A DNA stretch of 64,000 bases from Musa acuminata AAA Group (Eukaryota > Streptophyta > Magnoliopsida > Zingiberales > Musaceae). Position 1 is the stretch's first letter; each line of letters opens with the position of its first letter. The notes beneath the pieces were generated by a model. That model saw only the letters and a list, made by a program, of their open reading frames with translations, ran no database searches and was not told the DNA's origin. Where the stretch lies: contig NC_088331.1 in assembly GCF_036884655.1 (NCBI RefSeq), positions 14,541,001 to 14,605,000 of the forward strand, written 5' to 3'. The translations under genes and the position numbers were made by a program. Shown here piece by piece: positions 36,582 through 48,684 of the stretch.

Positions 36582-37472
36582 ATGGGAAGATTGGGCTATG
36601 AACCACGGATCAACCATTTCAGCCACCCCCACCCCTTGGAGCTCGCATCTCTGCAACAGTCGCTCACCCCGCCGACGTGCGCCGGCTGTACCTTTCGTGC
36701 CTCCAGCTGGGCTTACTCGTGCAAGGCCTGCAACTACACCCTCCACATCTCCTGCGCCGAGATGCCGCAGCGCATCCGCCACCCGGCGGACCCCCAACAC
36801 AGCCTCACCCTCCTCACCGTCCCCGCCTACAAAGAGGGCTCCTTCAACTGTGACGCGTGCGGCCACGACGGCGCCGGCTTCTCGTACCACTGCGAACCAT
36901 GCGGCGTCGACCTGCACAGCTTGTGCGCCTCCATGCCGCTCTCCGTCAGCCATGGCGCCCACGAGCACCCCCTCAGCCTCGTCTTCTCCGTTCCTTACGA
37001 GAATAATGGGTTCTCGTGTGACCTGTGCGGGGGGATGGGCTCGAACCAGTGGCTCTACCGCTGCGCCTTGTGCGAGTTTGATGCCCACATTGGGTGTGCG
37101 ACGGCGAAGATGTTGCAGGCTCAGCCAAGCCCGCCGCCAACGCTGCCGCGGCGACACACGGTGCCACGACCGCGAACACCGCAGCAGCAGACCCCTTACT
37201 CGGTGGGAGTGGGCATGGGGGTGAGCAACGGAGTTTGGCAAGGTGGTGTTCCGGTGGGCTACCCGCGGATGCCGGGAATGAACCATGCAGGGAGAGGAAG
37301 GGGTAGCGGTGGTCTGATAACCCAGGTGGTCCGAGGGTTCGTCACCAGCGCGGCGCAGCAGATAGGGCAGAGCTTGATGCAAAATATATTCGAGGGCGGA
37401 GGCGGCGATGGAGGTTCGGCAATGGACGCAGGATCTGGAGTCGATGACTCGTTCTCTGGCTGGGATGAGTAA
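36582..37472 (+). CDS. DC1-domain (divergent C1) zinc-finger protein, three DC1 modules
   Basis: Intronless, 296 aa from the first ATG. The open frame extends upstream to 36555 but only with a TTG codon, so 36582 is the likely start. Three DC1 modules occur in tandem with their Cys/His ligands visible: module 1 (about 12-60) with C33, C36, C47, C50, H55 and C58; module 2 (about 70-118) with C90, C93, C104, C107, H112 and C115; module 3 (about 127-175) with C146, C149, C161, C164, H169 and C172. The C-terminus is Pro/Gln-rich (about 180-210), then Gly-rich, with a short amphipathic ITQVVRGFVTSAAQQIGQ stretch and an acidic end. DC1 proteins are plant-specific. Some act in pathogen-triggered cell death or hormone responses, but the molecular function is mostly unknown. 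The CDS is GC-rich against AT-rich surroundings. Confidence 0.9.
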   Translation: MGRLGYEPRINHFSHPHPLELASLQQSLTPPTCAGCTFRASSWAYSCKACNYTLHISCAEMPQRIRHPADPQHSLTLLTVPAYKEGSFNCDACGHDGAGFSYHCEPCGVDLHSLCASMPLSVSHGAHEHPLSLVFSVPYENNGFSCDLCGGMGSNQWLYRCALCEFDAHIGCATAKMLQAQPSPPPTLPRRHTVPRPRTPQQQTPYSVGVGMGVSNGVWQGGVPVGYPRMPGMNHAGRGRGSGGLITQVVRGFVTSAAQQIGQSLMQNIFEGGGGDGGSAMDAGSGVDDSFSGWDE

Positions 37473-38019
37473 CCCGAAGAAGCTGTTTATGATCAATCAA
37501 TCCTTTCCAATTGTTACAGAAACGTGAGACTTCTTTCGCACCTCATTTTCTTCTCCACTTTGAGCTCTCTTTCGTGGTCTCCTCTCGATCCTGGATTTAC
37601 CTGTAAAAAAAGTTCTATCATGAAATGTTGTTCTCGATTTGGGTCAACGATCCCAACATTGCAAGTGTGAAAAAGTTGTATAGTGTGCTGCAGATCAAGA
37701 TCTTGAGCGTTCATATCATGCACTACACCAAGCCCCGACTCATTGATTCGCTACCGGACGATGTAAGAAAATCTAAAACATAAACTATACTTTAGACATT
37801 ATACATTGAAAAGTAAAACTTTATTTTTATAATACAATATATCAAAGGATTATACAACAAAAATATTATTCTCAAATGCCCCTTTTGACTATAAAATGAA
37901 CTCAAGAATATTTATTGATCATCCAAAGATAAAGATTCCAAACCTCTCGATGAATTTGATGATGTAGAAACAAATCAAGTAAGATGATAAAAAATATTCA
38001 TGAAAAAGAAGGATTATGA
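37473..38019. other. 3' region of the DC1 gene and flank of the tandem array
   Basis: No gene. It becomes AT-rich after 37740. The host-to-array transition is near 37985-38020, where AAATATTCATGAAAAAGAAGG leads into the first unit. I did not find a clear target-site duplication with the far end near 47990. Confidence 0.5.
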
Positions 38020-38368
38020 ATAATATGAAAATATTAATGAGAAAGGATGGACAAAATATGATGAAAAAGGATAGGATTATTACACGCTCTTCAGAAATGA
38101 GATATTACTATTCATAACCTCCTCTTTTTTTATTTATAATCTCACTTTAAAAATATTACAAATCCCTGGCCAGGGTCATTCGGGTTGAGAGAGAAAGAGT
38201 TCTCCGGGAGAATCCGATTAGAGCGAGACTTGAGTAGAAACCGTATGGGTCTGACAGCACTATGCTCGATATACGGTCTCTGGGATATTAGATGGATGAG
38301 GGACTATAGGTACATGGTAACTGAGGACAGACATGTCCAATGGATTGAATTCCCCTGTATCGTCTGGG

Positions 38369-38440
38369 GACTACGGCGTAGTGGCCTAGTACGTCCGTAG
38401 TCGATGAGTCGAGTGAATTATTACAGAGATAATAATTCAC
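38369..38440. repeat. Paired hairpins in each array unit (first unit shown)
   Basis: GACTACGG and CCGTAGTC form an 8 bp inverted pair around an 18-base loop. Immediately after, GTGAATTATTA (38413-38423) and TAATAATTCAC (38430-38440) form a perfect 11 bp stem with a 6-base CAGAGA loop. Both recur in every unit. In the unit at 43959 the loop side changes (TTAAAGAGA). A third small palindrome, CGGATAT-GAG-ATATCCG, lies in some units and is degraded in others. Confidence 0.8.
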
Positions 38441-41400
38441 TGAGTTAGAAGGAGTTCTGACAGGTATGACTCACGGCCAGCTCGATATTGGGCCAAGAGG
38501 GTGACACACATATGGTAGGCATTGCGATGAGTAGAGGTTAGGATATGAGATATCCGACGGAGCCCTTGTCTTATTGGATGCAGATTCAATACCCACTAGG
38601 GAAGGACCCATTAGGGTTTGACACAGGATCTCTATAAATAGGAGGGATTCACAGCCTCATAGGCTAGAGTCTTTGCTTGCCTTTCCTATTCTCCTCTCCC
38701 TCTCCACCTCAGAGTAGGCCTGGAGTTTTGAGGAGCCCTTTCCTATTCTCCTCTCCCTCTCCACCTCAGAGTAGGCCTGGAGTTTTGAGGAGCCCTTTCC
38801 TATTCTCCTCTCCCTCTCCACCTCAGAGTATGCCTGAAGTTTTGAGAATTATGAATAATATGAAAATATTAATGAGAAAGGATGGACAAAATATGATGAA
38901 AAAGGATAGGATTATTACACGCTCTTCAGAAAAGAGATATTACTATTCATAACCTCCTCTTTTTTTATTTATAATCTCACTTTAAAAATATTACAAATCC
39001 CTGGCCAGGGTCAATCGGGTTGAGAGAGAAAGAGTTCTCCGGGAGAATCCGATTAGAGCGAGACTTGAGTAGAAACCGTATGGGTCTGACAGCACTATGC
39101 TCGATATACGGTCTCTGGGATATTAGATGGATGAGGGACTATAGGTACATGGTAACTGAGGACAGACATGTCCAATGGATTGAATTCCCCTGTATCGTCT
39201 GGGGACTACGGCGTAGTGGCCTAGTACGTCCGTAGTCGATGAGTCGAGTGAATTATTACAGAGATAATAATTCACTGAGTTAGAAGGAGTTCTGACAGGT
39301 ATGACTCACGGCCAGCTCGATATTGGGCCTAGAGGGTCACACACATATGGTAGGCATTGCGATGAGTAGAGGTTCAGATATGAGATATCCGACGGATCCC
39401 TTGTCTTATTGGATGCAGATTCAATACCCACTAGGGAAGGACCCATTAGGGTTTGACACAGGATCTCTATAAATATGAGGGATTCACAGCCTCATAGGCT
39501 AGAGTCTTTGCTTGCCATTCCTATTCTCCTCTCCCTCTCCACCTCAGAGTAGGCCTGGAGTTTTGAGGAGCCCTTTCCTATTCTCCTCTCCCTCTCCACC
39601 TCAGAGTAGGCCTGGAGTTTTGAGAATTATGAATAATATGAAAAAGAAGGATTATGAATAATATGAAAATATTAATGAGAAAGGATGGACAAAATATGAT
39701 GAAAAAGGATAGGATTATTACACGCTCTTCAGAAATGAGATATTACTATTCATAACCTCCTCTTTTTTTATTTATAATCTCACTTTAAAAATATTACAAA
39801 TCCCTAGCCAAGGTCATTCGGGTTGAGAGAGAAAGAGTTCTCCGGGAGAATCCGATTAGAGCGAGACTTGAGTAGAAACCGTATGGGTCTGACAGCACTA
39901 TGCTCGATATACGGTCTCTGGGATATTAGATGGATGAGGGACTATAGGTACATGGTAACTGAGGACAGACATGTCCAATGGATTGAATTCCCCTGTATCG
40001 TCTGGGGACTACGGCGTAGTGGCCTAGTACGTCCGTAGTCGATGAGTCGAGTGAATTATTACAGAGATAATAATTCACTGAGTTAGAAGGAGTTCTGACA
40101 GGTATGACTCACGGCCAGCTCGATATTGGGCCTAGAGGGTCACACACATATGGTAGGCATTGCGATGAGTAGAGGTTCAGATATGAGATATCCGACGGAG
40201 CCCTTGTCTTATTGGATGCAGATTCAATACCCACTAGGGAAGGACCCATTAGGGTTTGACACAGGATCTCTATAAATAGGAGGGATTCACAGCCTCATAG
40301 GCTAGAGTCTTTGCTTGCCTTTCCTATTCTCCTCTCCCTCTCCACCTCGGAGTAGGCCTGGAGTTTTGAGGAGCCCTTTCCTATTCTCCTCTCCCTCTCC
40401 ACCTCAGAGTAGGCCTGGAGTTTTGAGGAGCCCTTTCCTATTCTCCTCTCTTTCTCCACCTCAGAGTATGCCTGAAGTTTTGAGAATTATGAATAATATG
40501 AAAATATTAATGAGAAAGGATGGACAAAATATGATGAAAAAGGATAGGATTATTACACGCTCTTCAGAAATGAGATATTACTATTCATAACCTCCTCTTT
40601 TTTTATTTATAATCTCACTTTAAAAATATTACAAATCCCTGGCCAAGGTCATTCGGGTTGAGAGAGAAAGAGTTCTTCGGGAGAATCCGATTAGAGCGAG
40701 ACTTGAGTAGAAACCGTATGGGTCTGACAGCACTATGCTCGATATACGGTCTCTGGGATATTAGATGGATGAGGGACTATAGGTACATGGTAACTGAGGA
40801 CAGACATGTCCAATGGATTGAATTCCCCTGTATCGTCTGGGGACTACGGCGTAGTGGCCTAGTACGTCCGTAGTCGATGAGTCGAGTGAATTATTACAGA
40901 GATAATAATTCACTGAGTTAGAAGGAGTTTTGACAGGTATGACTCACTGCCAGCTCGATATTGGGCCTAGAGGGTCACACACATATGGTAGGCATTGCGA
41001 TGAGTAGAGGTTCAGATATGAGATATCCGACGGAGCCCTTGTCTTATAGGATGCAGATTCAATACCCACTAGGGAAGGACCCATTAGGGTTTGACACAGG
41101 ATCTCTATAAATAGGAGGGATTCACAGCCTCATAGGCTAGAGTCTTTGCTTGCCTTTCCTATTCTCCTCTCCCTCTCCACCTCAGAGTAGGCCTGGAGTT
41201 TTGAGGAGCCCTTTCCTATTCTCCTCTCCCTCTCCACCTCAGAGTAGGCCTGGAGTTTTGAGGAGCGCTTTCCTATTCTCCTCTCCTTCTCCACCTCAGA
41301 GTATGCCTGAAGTTTTGAGAATTATGAATAATATGAAAATATTAATGAGAAAGGATGGACAAAATATGATGAAAAAGGATAGGATTATTACACGCTCTTC

Positions 41401-44400
41401 AGAAATGAGATATTACTATTCATAACCTCCTCTTTTTTTATTTATAATCTCACTTTAAAAATATTACAAATCCCTGGCCAAGGTCATTCGGGTTGAGAGA
41501 GAAAGAGTTCTCCGGGAGAATCCGATTAGAGCGAGACTTGAGTAGAAACCGTATGGGTCTGACAGCACTATGCTCGATATACGGTCTCTGGGATATTAGA
41601 TGGATGAGGGACTATAGGTACATGGTAACTGAGGACAGACATGTCCAATGGATTGAATTCCCCTGTATCGTCTGGGGACTACGGCGTAGTGGCCTAGTAC
41701 GTCCGTAGTCGATGAGTCGAGTGAATTATTACAGAGATAATAATTCACTGAGTTAGAAGGAGTTCTGACAGGTATGACTCACGGCCAGCTCGATATTGGG
41801 CCTAGAGGGTCACACACATATGGTAGGCATTGCGATGAGTAGAGGTTCAGATATGAGATATCCGACGGATCCCTTGTCTTATTGGATGCAGATTCAATAC
41901 CCACTAGGGAAGGACCCATTAGGGTTTGACACAGGATCTCTATAAATATGAGGGATTCACAGCCTCGTAGGCTAGAGTCTTTGCTTGCCTTTCCTATTCT
42001 CCTCTCCCTCTCCACCTCAGAGTAGGCCTGGAGTTTTGAGGAGCCCTTTCCTATTCTCCTCTCCCTCTCCACCTCAGAGTAGGCCTGGAGTTTTGAGGAT
42101 TATGAATAATATGAAAAAGAAGGATTATGAATAATATGAAAATATTAATGAGAAAGGATGGACAAAATATGATGAAAAAGGATAGGATTATTACACGCTC
42201 TTCGGAAATGAGATATTACTATTCATAACCTCCTCTTTTTTTATTTATAATCTCACTTTAAAAATATTACAAATCCCTGGCCAAGGTCATTCGGGTTGAG
42301 AGAGAAAGAGTTCTCCGGGAGAATCCGATTAGAGCGAGACTTGAGTAGAAACCGTATGGGTCTGACAGCACTATGCTCGATATACGGTCTCTGGGATATT
42401 AGATGGATGAGGGACTATAGGTACATGGTAACTGAGGACAGACATGTCCAATGGATTGAATTCCCCTGTATCGTCTGGGGACTACGGCGTAGTGGCCTAG
42501 TACGTCCGTAGTCGATGAGTCGAGTGAATTATTACAGAGATAATAATTCACTGAGTTAGAAGGAGTTCTGACAGGTATGACTCACGGCCAGCTCGATATT
42601 GGGCCTAGAGGGTCACACACATATGGTAGGCATTGCGATGAGTAGAGGTTCAGATATGAGATATCCGACGGAGCCCTTGTCTTATTGGATGCAGATTCAA
42701 TACCCACTAGGGAAGGACCCATTAGGGTTTGACACAGGATCTCTATAAATAGGAGGGATTCACAGCCTCATAGGCTAGAGTCTTTGCTTGCCTTTCCTAT
42801 TCTCCTCTCCCTCTCCACCTCAGAGTAGGCCTGGAGTTTTGAGGAGCCCTTTCCTATTCTCCTCTCCCTCTCCACCTCAGAGTAGGCCTGGAGTTTTGAG
42901 GATTATGAATAATATGAAAAAGAAGGATTATGAATAATATGAAAATATTAATGAGAAAGGATGGACAAAATATGATGAAAAAGGATAGGATTATTACACG
43001 CTCTTCAGAAATGAGATATTACTATTCATAACCTCCTCTTTTTTTATTTATAATCTCACTTTAAAAATATTACAAATCCCTGGCCAAGGTCATTCGGGTT
43101 GAGAGAGAAAGAGTTCTCCGGGAGAATCCGATTAGAGCGAGACTTGAGTAAAAACCGTATGGGTCTGACAGCACTATGCTCGATATACGGTCTCTGGGAT
43201 ATTAGATGGATGAGGGACTATAGGTACATGGTAACTGAGGACAGACATGTCCAATGGATTGAATTCCCCTGTATCGTCTGGGGACTACGGCGTAGTGGCC
43301 TAGTACGTCCGTAGTCGATGAGTCGAGTGAATTATTACAGAGATAATAATTCACTGAGTTAGAAGGAGTTCTGACAGGTATGACTCACGGCTAGCTCGAT
43401 ATTGGGCCAAGAGGGTGACACACATATGGTAGGCATTGCGATGAGTAGAGGTTCGGATATGAGATATCCGACGGAGCCCTTGTCTTATTGGATGCAGATT
43501 CAATACCCACTAGGGAAGGACCCATTAGGGTTTGACACAGGATCTCTATAAATAGGAGGGATTCACAGCCTCATAGGCTAGAGTCTTTGCTTGCCTTTCC
43601 TATTCTCCTCTCCCTCTCCACCTCAGAGTAGGCCTGGAGTTTTGAGGAGCCCTTTCCTATTCTCCTCTCCCTCTCCACCTCAGAGTAGGCCTGGAGTTTT
43701 GAGGAGCCCTTTCCTATTCTCCTCTCCCTCTCCACCTCAGAGTATGCATGAAGTTTTGAGAATTATCAATAATATGAAAAAGAAGGATTATGAATAATAT
43801 GAAAATATTAATGAGAAAGGATGGACAAAATATGATGAAAAAGGATAGGATTATTACACGCTCTTCAGAAAAGAGATATTACTATTCATAACCTCCTCTT
43901 TTTTTATTTATAATCTCACTTTAAAAATATTACAAATCCCTGGCCAGGGTCATTCGGGTTGAGAGAGAAAGAATTCTCCAGGAGAATCCGATTAGAGCGA
44001 GACTTGAGTAGAAACCGTATGGGTCTGACAGCACTATGCTCGATATACGGTCTCTGGGATATTAGATGGATGAGGGACTATAGGTACATGGTAACTGAGG
44101 ACAGACATGTCCAATGGATTGAATTCCCCTGTATCGTCTGGGGACTACGGCGTAGTGGCCTAGTACGTCCGTAGTCGATGAGTCGAGTGAATTATTAAAG
44201 AGATAATAATTCACTGAGTTAGAAGGAGTTCTGACAGGTATGACTCACGGCCAGCTCGATATTGGGCCTAGAGGGTCACACACATATGGTAGGCATTGCG
44301 ATGAGTAGAGGTTCAGATATGAGATATCCGACGGATCCCTTGTCTTATTGGATGCAGATTCAATACCCACTAGGGAAGGACCCATTAGGGTTTGACACAG

Positions 44401-47400
44401 GATCTCTATAAATATGAGGGATTCACAGCCTCATAGGCTAGAGTCTTTGCTTGCCTTTCCTATTCTCCTCTCCCTCTCCACCTCAGAGTAGGCCTGGAGT
44501 TTTGAGGAGCCCTTTCCTATTCTCCTCTCCCTCTCCACCTCAGAGTAGGCCTAGAGTTTTGAGGATTATGAATAATATGAAAAAGAAGGATTATGAATAA
44601 TATGAAAATATTAATGAGAAAGGATGGACAAAATATGATGAAAAAGGATAGGATTATTACACGCTCTTCATAAATGAGATATTACTATTCATAACCTCCT
44701 CTTTTTTTATTTATAATCTCACTTTAAAAATATTACAAATCCCTGGCCAAGGTCATTCGGGTTGAGAGAGAAAGAGTTCTCCGGGAGAATCCGATTAGAG
44801 CGAGACTTGAGTAGAAACCGTATGGGTCTGACAGCACTATGCTCGATATACGGTCTCTGGGATATTAGATGGATGAGGGACTATAGGTACATGGTAACTG
44901 AGGACAGACATGTCCAATGGATTGAATTCCCCTGTATCGTCTGGGGACTACGGCGTAGTGGCCTAGTACGTCCGTAGTCGATGAGTCGAGTGAATTATTA
45001 CAGAGATAATAATTCACTGAGTTAGAAGGAGTTTTGACAGGTATGACTCACGGCCAGCTCGATATTGGGCCTAGAGGGTCACACACATATGGTAGGCATT
45101 GCGATGAGTAGAGGTTCAGATATGAGATATCCGACGGAGCCCTTGTCTTATAGGATGCAGATTCAATACCCACTAGGGAAGGACCCATTAGGGTTTGACA
45201 CAGGATCTCTATAAATAGGAGGGATTCACAGCCTCATAGGCTAGAGTCTTTGCTTGCCTTTCCTATTCTCCTCTCCCTCTCCACCTCAGAGTAGGCCTGG
45301 AGTTTTGAGGAGCCCTTTCCTATTCTCCTCTCCCTCTCCACCTCAGAGTAGGCCTGGAGTTTTGAGGATTATGAATAATATGAAAAAGAAGGATTATGAA
45401 TAATATGAAAATATTAATGAGAAAGGATGGACAAAATATGATGAAAAAGGATAGGATTATTACACGCTCTTCGGAAATGAGATATTACTATTCATAACCT
45501 CCTCTTTTTTTATTTATAATCTCACTTTAAAAATATTACAAATCCCTGGCCAAGGTCATTCGGGTTGAGAGAGAAAGAGTTCTCCGGGAGAATCCGATTA
45601 GAGCGAGACTTGAGTAGAAACCGTATGGGTCTGACAGCACTATGCTCGATATACGGTCTCTGGGATATTAGATGGATGAGGGACTATAGGTACATGGTAA
45701 CTGAGGACAGACATGTCCAATGGATTGAATTCCCCTGTATCGTCTGGGGACTACGGCGTAGTGGCCTAGTACGTCCGTAGTCGATGAGTCGAGTGAATTA
45801 TTACAGAGATAATAATTCACTGAGTTAGAAGGAGTTCTGACAGGTATGACTCACGGCCAGCTCGATATTGGGCCTAGAGGGTCACACACATATGGTAGGC
45901 ATTGCGATGAGTAGAGGTTCAGATATGAGATATCCGACGGAGCCCTTGTCTTATTGGATGCAGATTCAATACCCACTAGGGAAGGACCCATTAGGGTTTG
46001 ACACAGGATCTCTATAAATAGGAGGGATTCACAGCCTCATAGGCTAGAGTCTTTGCTTGCCTTTCCTATTCTCCTCTCCCTCTCCACCTCAGAGTAGGCC
46101 TGGAGTTTTAAGGAGCCCTTTCCTATTCTCCTCTCCCTCTCCACCTCAGAGTAGGCCTGGAGTTTTGAGGATTATGAATAATATGAAAAAGAAGGATTAT
46201 GAATAATATGAAAATATTAATGAGAAAGGATGGACAAAATATGATGAAAAAGGATAGGATTATTACACGCTCTTCAGAAATGAGATATTACTATTCATAA
46301 CCTCCTCTTTTTTTATTTATAATCTCACTTTAAAAATATTACAAATCCCAGGCCAGGGTCATTCGGGTTGAGAGAGAAAGAGTTCTCCGGGAGAATCCGA
46401 TTAGAGCGAGACTTGAGTAGAAACCGTATGGGTCTGACAGCACTATGCTCGATATACGGTCTCTGGGATATTAGATGGATGAGGGACTATAGGTACATGG
46501 TAACTGAGGACAGACATGTCCAATGGATTGAATTCCCCTGTATCGTCTGGGGACTACGGCGTAGTGGCCTAGTACGTCCGTAGTCGATGAGTCGAGTGAA
46601 TTATTACAGAGATAATAATTCACTGAGTTAGAAGGAGTTCTGACAGGTATGACTCACGGCCAGCTCGATATTGGGCCTAGAGGGTCACACACATATGGTA
46701 GGCATTGCGATGAGTAGAGGTTCAGATATGAGATATCCAACGGAGCCCTTGTCTTATTGGATGCAGATTCAATACCCACTAGGGAAGGACCCATTAGGGT
46801 TTGACACAGGATCTCTATAAATACGAGGGATTTACAGCCTCATAGGCTAGAGTCTTTGCTTGCCTTTCCTATTCTCCTCTCCCTCTCCACCTTAGAGTAG
46901 GCCTGGAGTTTTGAGGAGCCCTTTCCTATTCTCCTCTCCCTCTCCACCTCAAAGTAGGCCTGGAGTTTTGAGGATTATGAATAATATGAAAAAGAAGGAT
47001 TATGAATAATATGAAAATATTAATGAGAAAGGATGGACAAAATATGATGAAAAAGGATAGGATTATTACACGCTCTTCATAAATGAGATATTACTATTCA
47101 TAACCTCCTCTTTTTTTATTTATAATCTCACTTTAAAAATATTACAAATCCCTAGCCAGGGTCATTCGGGTTGAGATAGAAAGAGTTCTCCGGGAGAATC
47201 CGATTAGAGCGAGACTTGAGTAGAAACCGTATGGGTCTGACAGCACTATGCTCGATATACGGTCTCTGGGATATTAGATGGATGAGGGACTATAGGTACA
47301 TGGTAACTGAGGACAGACATGTCCAATGGATTGAATTCCCCTGTATCGTCTGGGGACTACGGCGTAGTGGCCTAGTACGTCCGTAGTCGATGAGTCGAGT

Positions 47401-47498
47401 GAATTATTACAGAGATAATAATTCACTGAGTTAGAAGGAGTTCTGACAGGTATGACTCACGGCCAGCTCGATATTGGGCCTAGAGGGTCACACACATA

Positions 47499-47548
47499 TG
47501 GTAGGCATTGCGATGAGTACATATGGTAGGCATTGCGATGAGTAGAGG
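47499..47548. repeat. 25 bp duplication private to the last array unit
   Basis: ACATATGGTAGGCATTGCGATGAGT occurs as two direct copies here and as a single copy in every other unit. It marks the last unit as distinct from those that were amplified. Confidence 0.85.
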
Positions 47549-47857
47549 TTCGGATATGAGATATCCGACGGAGCCCTTGTCTTATTGGATGCAGATTCAA
47601 TACCCACTAGGGAAGGACCCATTAGGGTTTGACACAGGATCTCTATAAATAGGAGGGATTCACAGCCTCATAGGCTAGAGTCTTTGCTTGCATTTCCTAT
47701 TCTCCTCTCCCTCTCCACCTCAGAGTAGGCCTGGAGTTTTGAGGAGCCCTTTCCTATTCTCCTCTCCCTCTCCACCTCAGAGTAGGCCTGGAGTTTTGAG
47801 GAGCCCTTTCCTATTCTTCTCTCCCTCTCCACCTCAGAGTAGGCCTGGAGTTTTGAG

Positions 47858-47990
47858 GAGCGTCGTCGCAACCCTGCTGTGTGGATCACCGCTAGAGAGG
47901 AGGACGCTCACCTTCTCCTAAGGATCTACAAGGAAACAAGGATATATGATCTCCCTAGGTAACACAATCTCTATACGCAGTTTTGTGTTT
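47858..47990 (+). mobile_element. LTR tail following the tandem array
   Basis: After the third CT-rich subrepeat of unit 12 the sequence leaves the array at GAGGAGCGTCGTCGC. It continues through a GC-richer segment with GGATCACCGCTAGAGAGGAG and ATATATGATCTCCCTAGG. This looks like the downstream part of the LTR whose upstream part was amplified. It then turns into plain AT-rich DNA with no clear CA terminus identified. Confidence 0.45.
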
Positions 47991-48684
47991 TACGAAATTT
48001 TTAGACTATGATTTTGTAAATAATTGTAAATAACCATTTCTTCTTCTTTTTTTTTTTTTTTTCTTCCCTCTTTCTTCTTTTTTCTCTTAAAAAAAATGAC
48101 ATGAACAAACAAACGATGTCGGTGATGACAACGAGAGATGTCGACGACCAATGAAGAGGTGAGGAGCGAGATGAAATAAGAGGTTATAAAAAATAAAAAA
48201 ATATATTATTATGATTGTAAATGATAAAATAATACTTTATTAATTTATAAAAATATTATTCATAGCAAAATACTTATGAATAGTAAAAAGGAATAAAGTT
48301 ATTTGGAATACATCTTTTGAGAAAAAAAAAACAAAATATCATAAAAAATAAATAAAAGAGTAATAATGATAAAAAAAACGATTGTGATATGGATAGAAAA
48401 CAATCCAATTAACAATGTTCAATAAAAACAGCAAAAGTGTACACCTGAACTTCTAATAACAAAATGCCGACTAATAACAAAAAAACATGAGAGTCTCTAC
48501 ATATACATCAACATAATTGCACAAATAACTTCATTAAAAATTTAGTAGGAAGAAAACAAGTCCTGCTTGACAAATCAGGAATTAAACCAGAAAACAAGTT
48601 TGCAGTAACAGACACACAAAAGAGCCGAGAAAATGTTGCATGCTGGATTCAGGTACAAACTATATGATGCCAGGACGTAGCAAA
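47991..48684. other. Intergenic DNA downstream of the RRM gene
   Basis: Begins with a long T-rich pyrimidine run (48037-48090), then A-rich DNA. The minus-strand RRM gene ends at 48685, so its 3' UTR lies within about the last 300 bases. No other gene is seen. Confidence 0.5.

Larger units (their letters stand above)
38020..47880 (+). repeat. Tandem array of twelve LTR-derived units (803, 835 or 860 bp)
   Basis: A fixed landmark (TTGAGAGAGAAAGA-like) recurs at 38185, 39020, 39823, 40658, 41493, 42296, 43099, 43959, 44762, 45565, 46368 and 47171, giving spacings 835, 803, 835, 835, 803, 803, 860, 803, 803, 803, 803. Units are almost identical. Length classes are explained by a 57 bp CT-rich subrepeat present two or three times and a 25 bp GAATAATATGAAAAAGAAGG-type duplication present or absent: 803+57=860 and 860-25=835. 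Each unit has a TATA box (TCTATAAATA, for example 38631-38640) about 60-70 bases before the CT-rich subrepeats. Only the last unit continues into new sequence. The 71-aa and 91-aa frames in each unit begin with TTG and are not credible proteins. Confidence 0.95.

Noticed and set aside
36363..37496. 377-aa minus-strand frame over the DC1 gene
   Set aside because: It is a shadow of the GC-rich DC1 CDS, contains no domain, and the forward frame has all zinc ligands.
38185..46583. Eleven identical 71-aa frames and several 91-aa FLFSSPSPPQ-type frames repeated across the array
   Set aside because: They begin with TTG, not ATG. They recur only because the DNA units are near-identical, and they overlap promoter and hairpin sequence. 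No known protein is resembled.
38020..47880. CRISPR-like regular spacing
   Set aside because: Units are 800 bases or more with no unique spacers, in a plant nuclear context. It is an LTR-derived tandem repeat.
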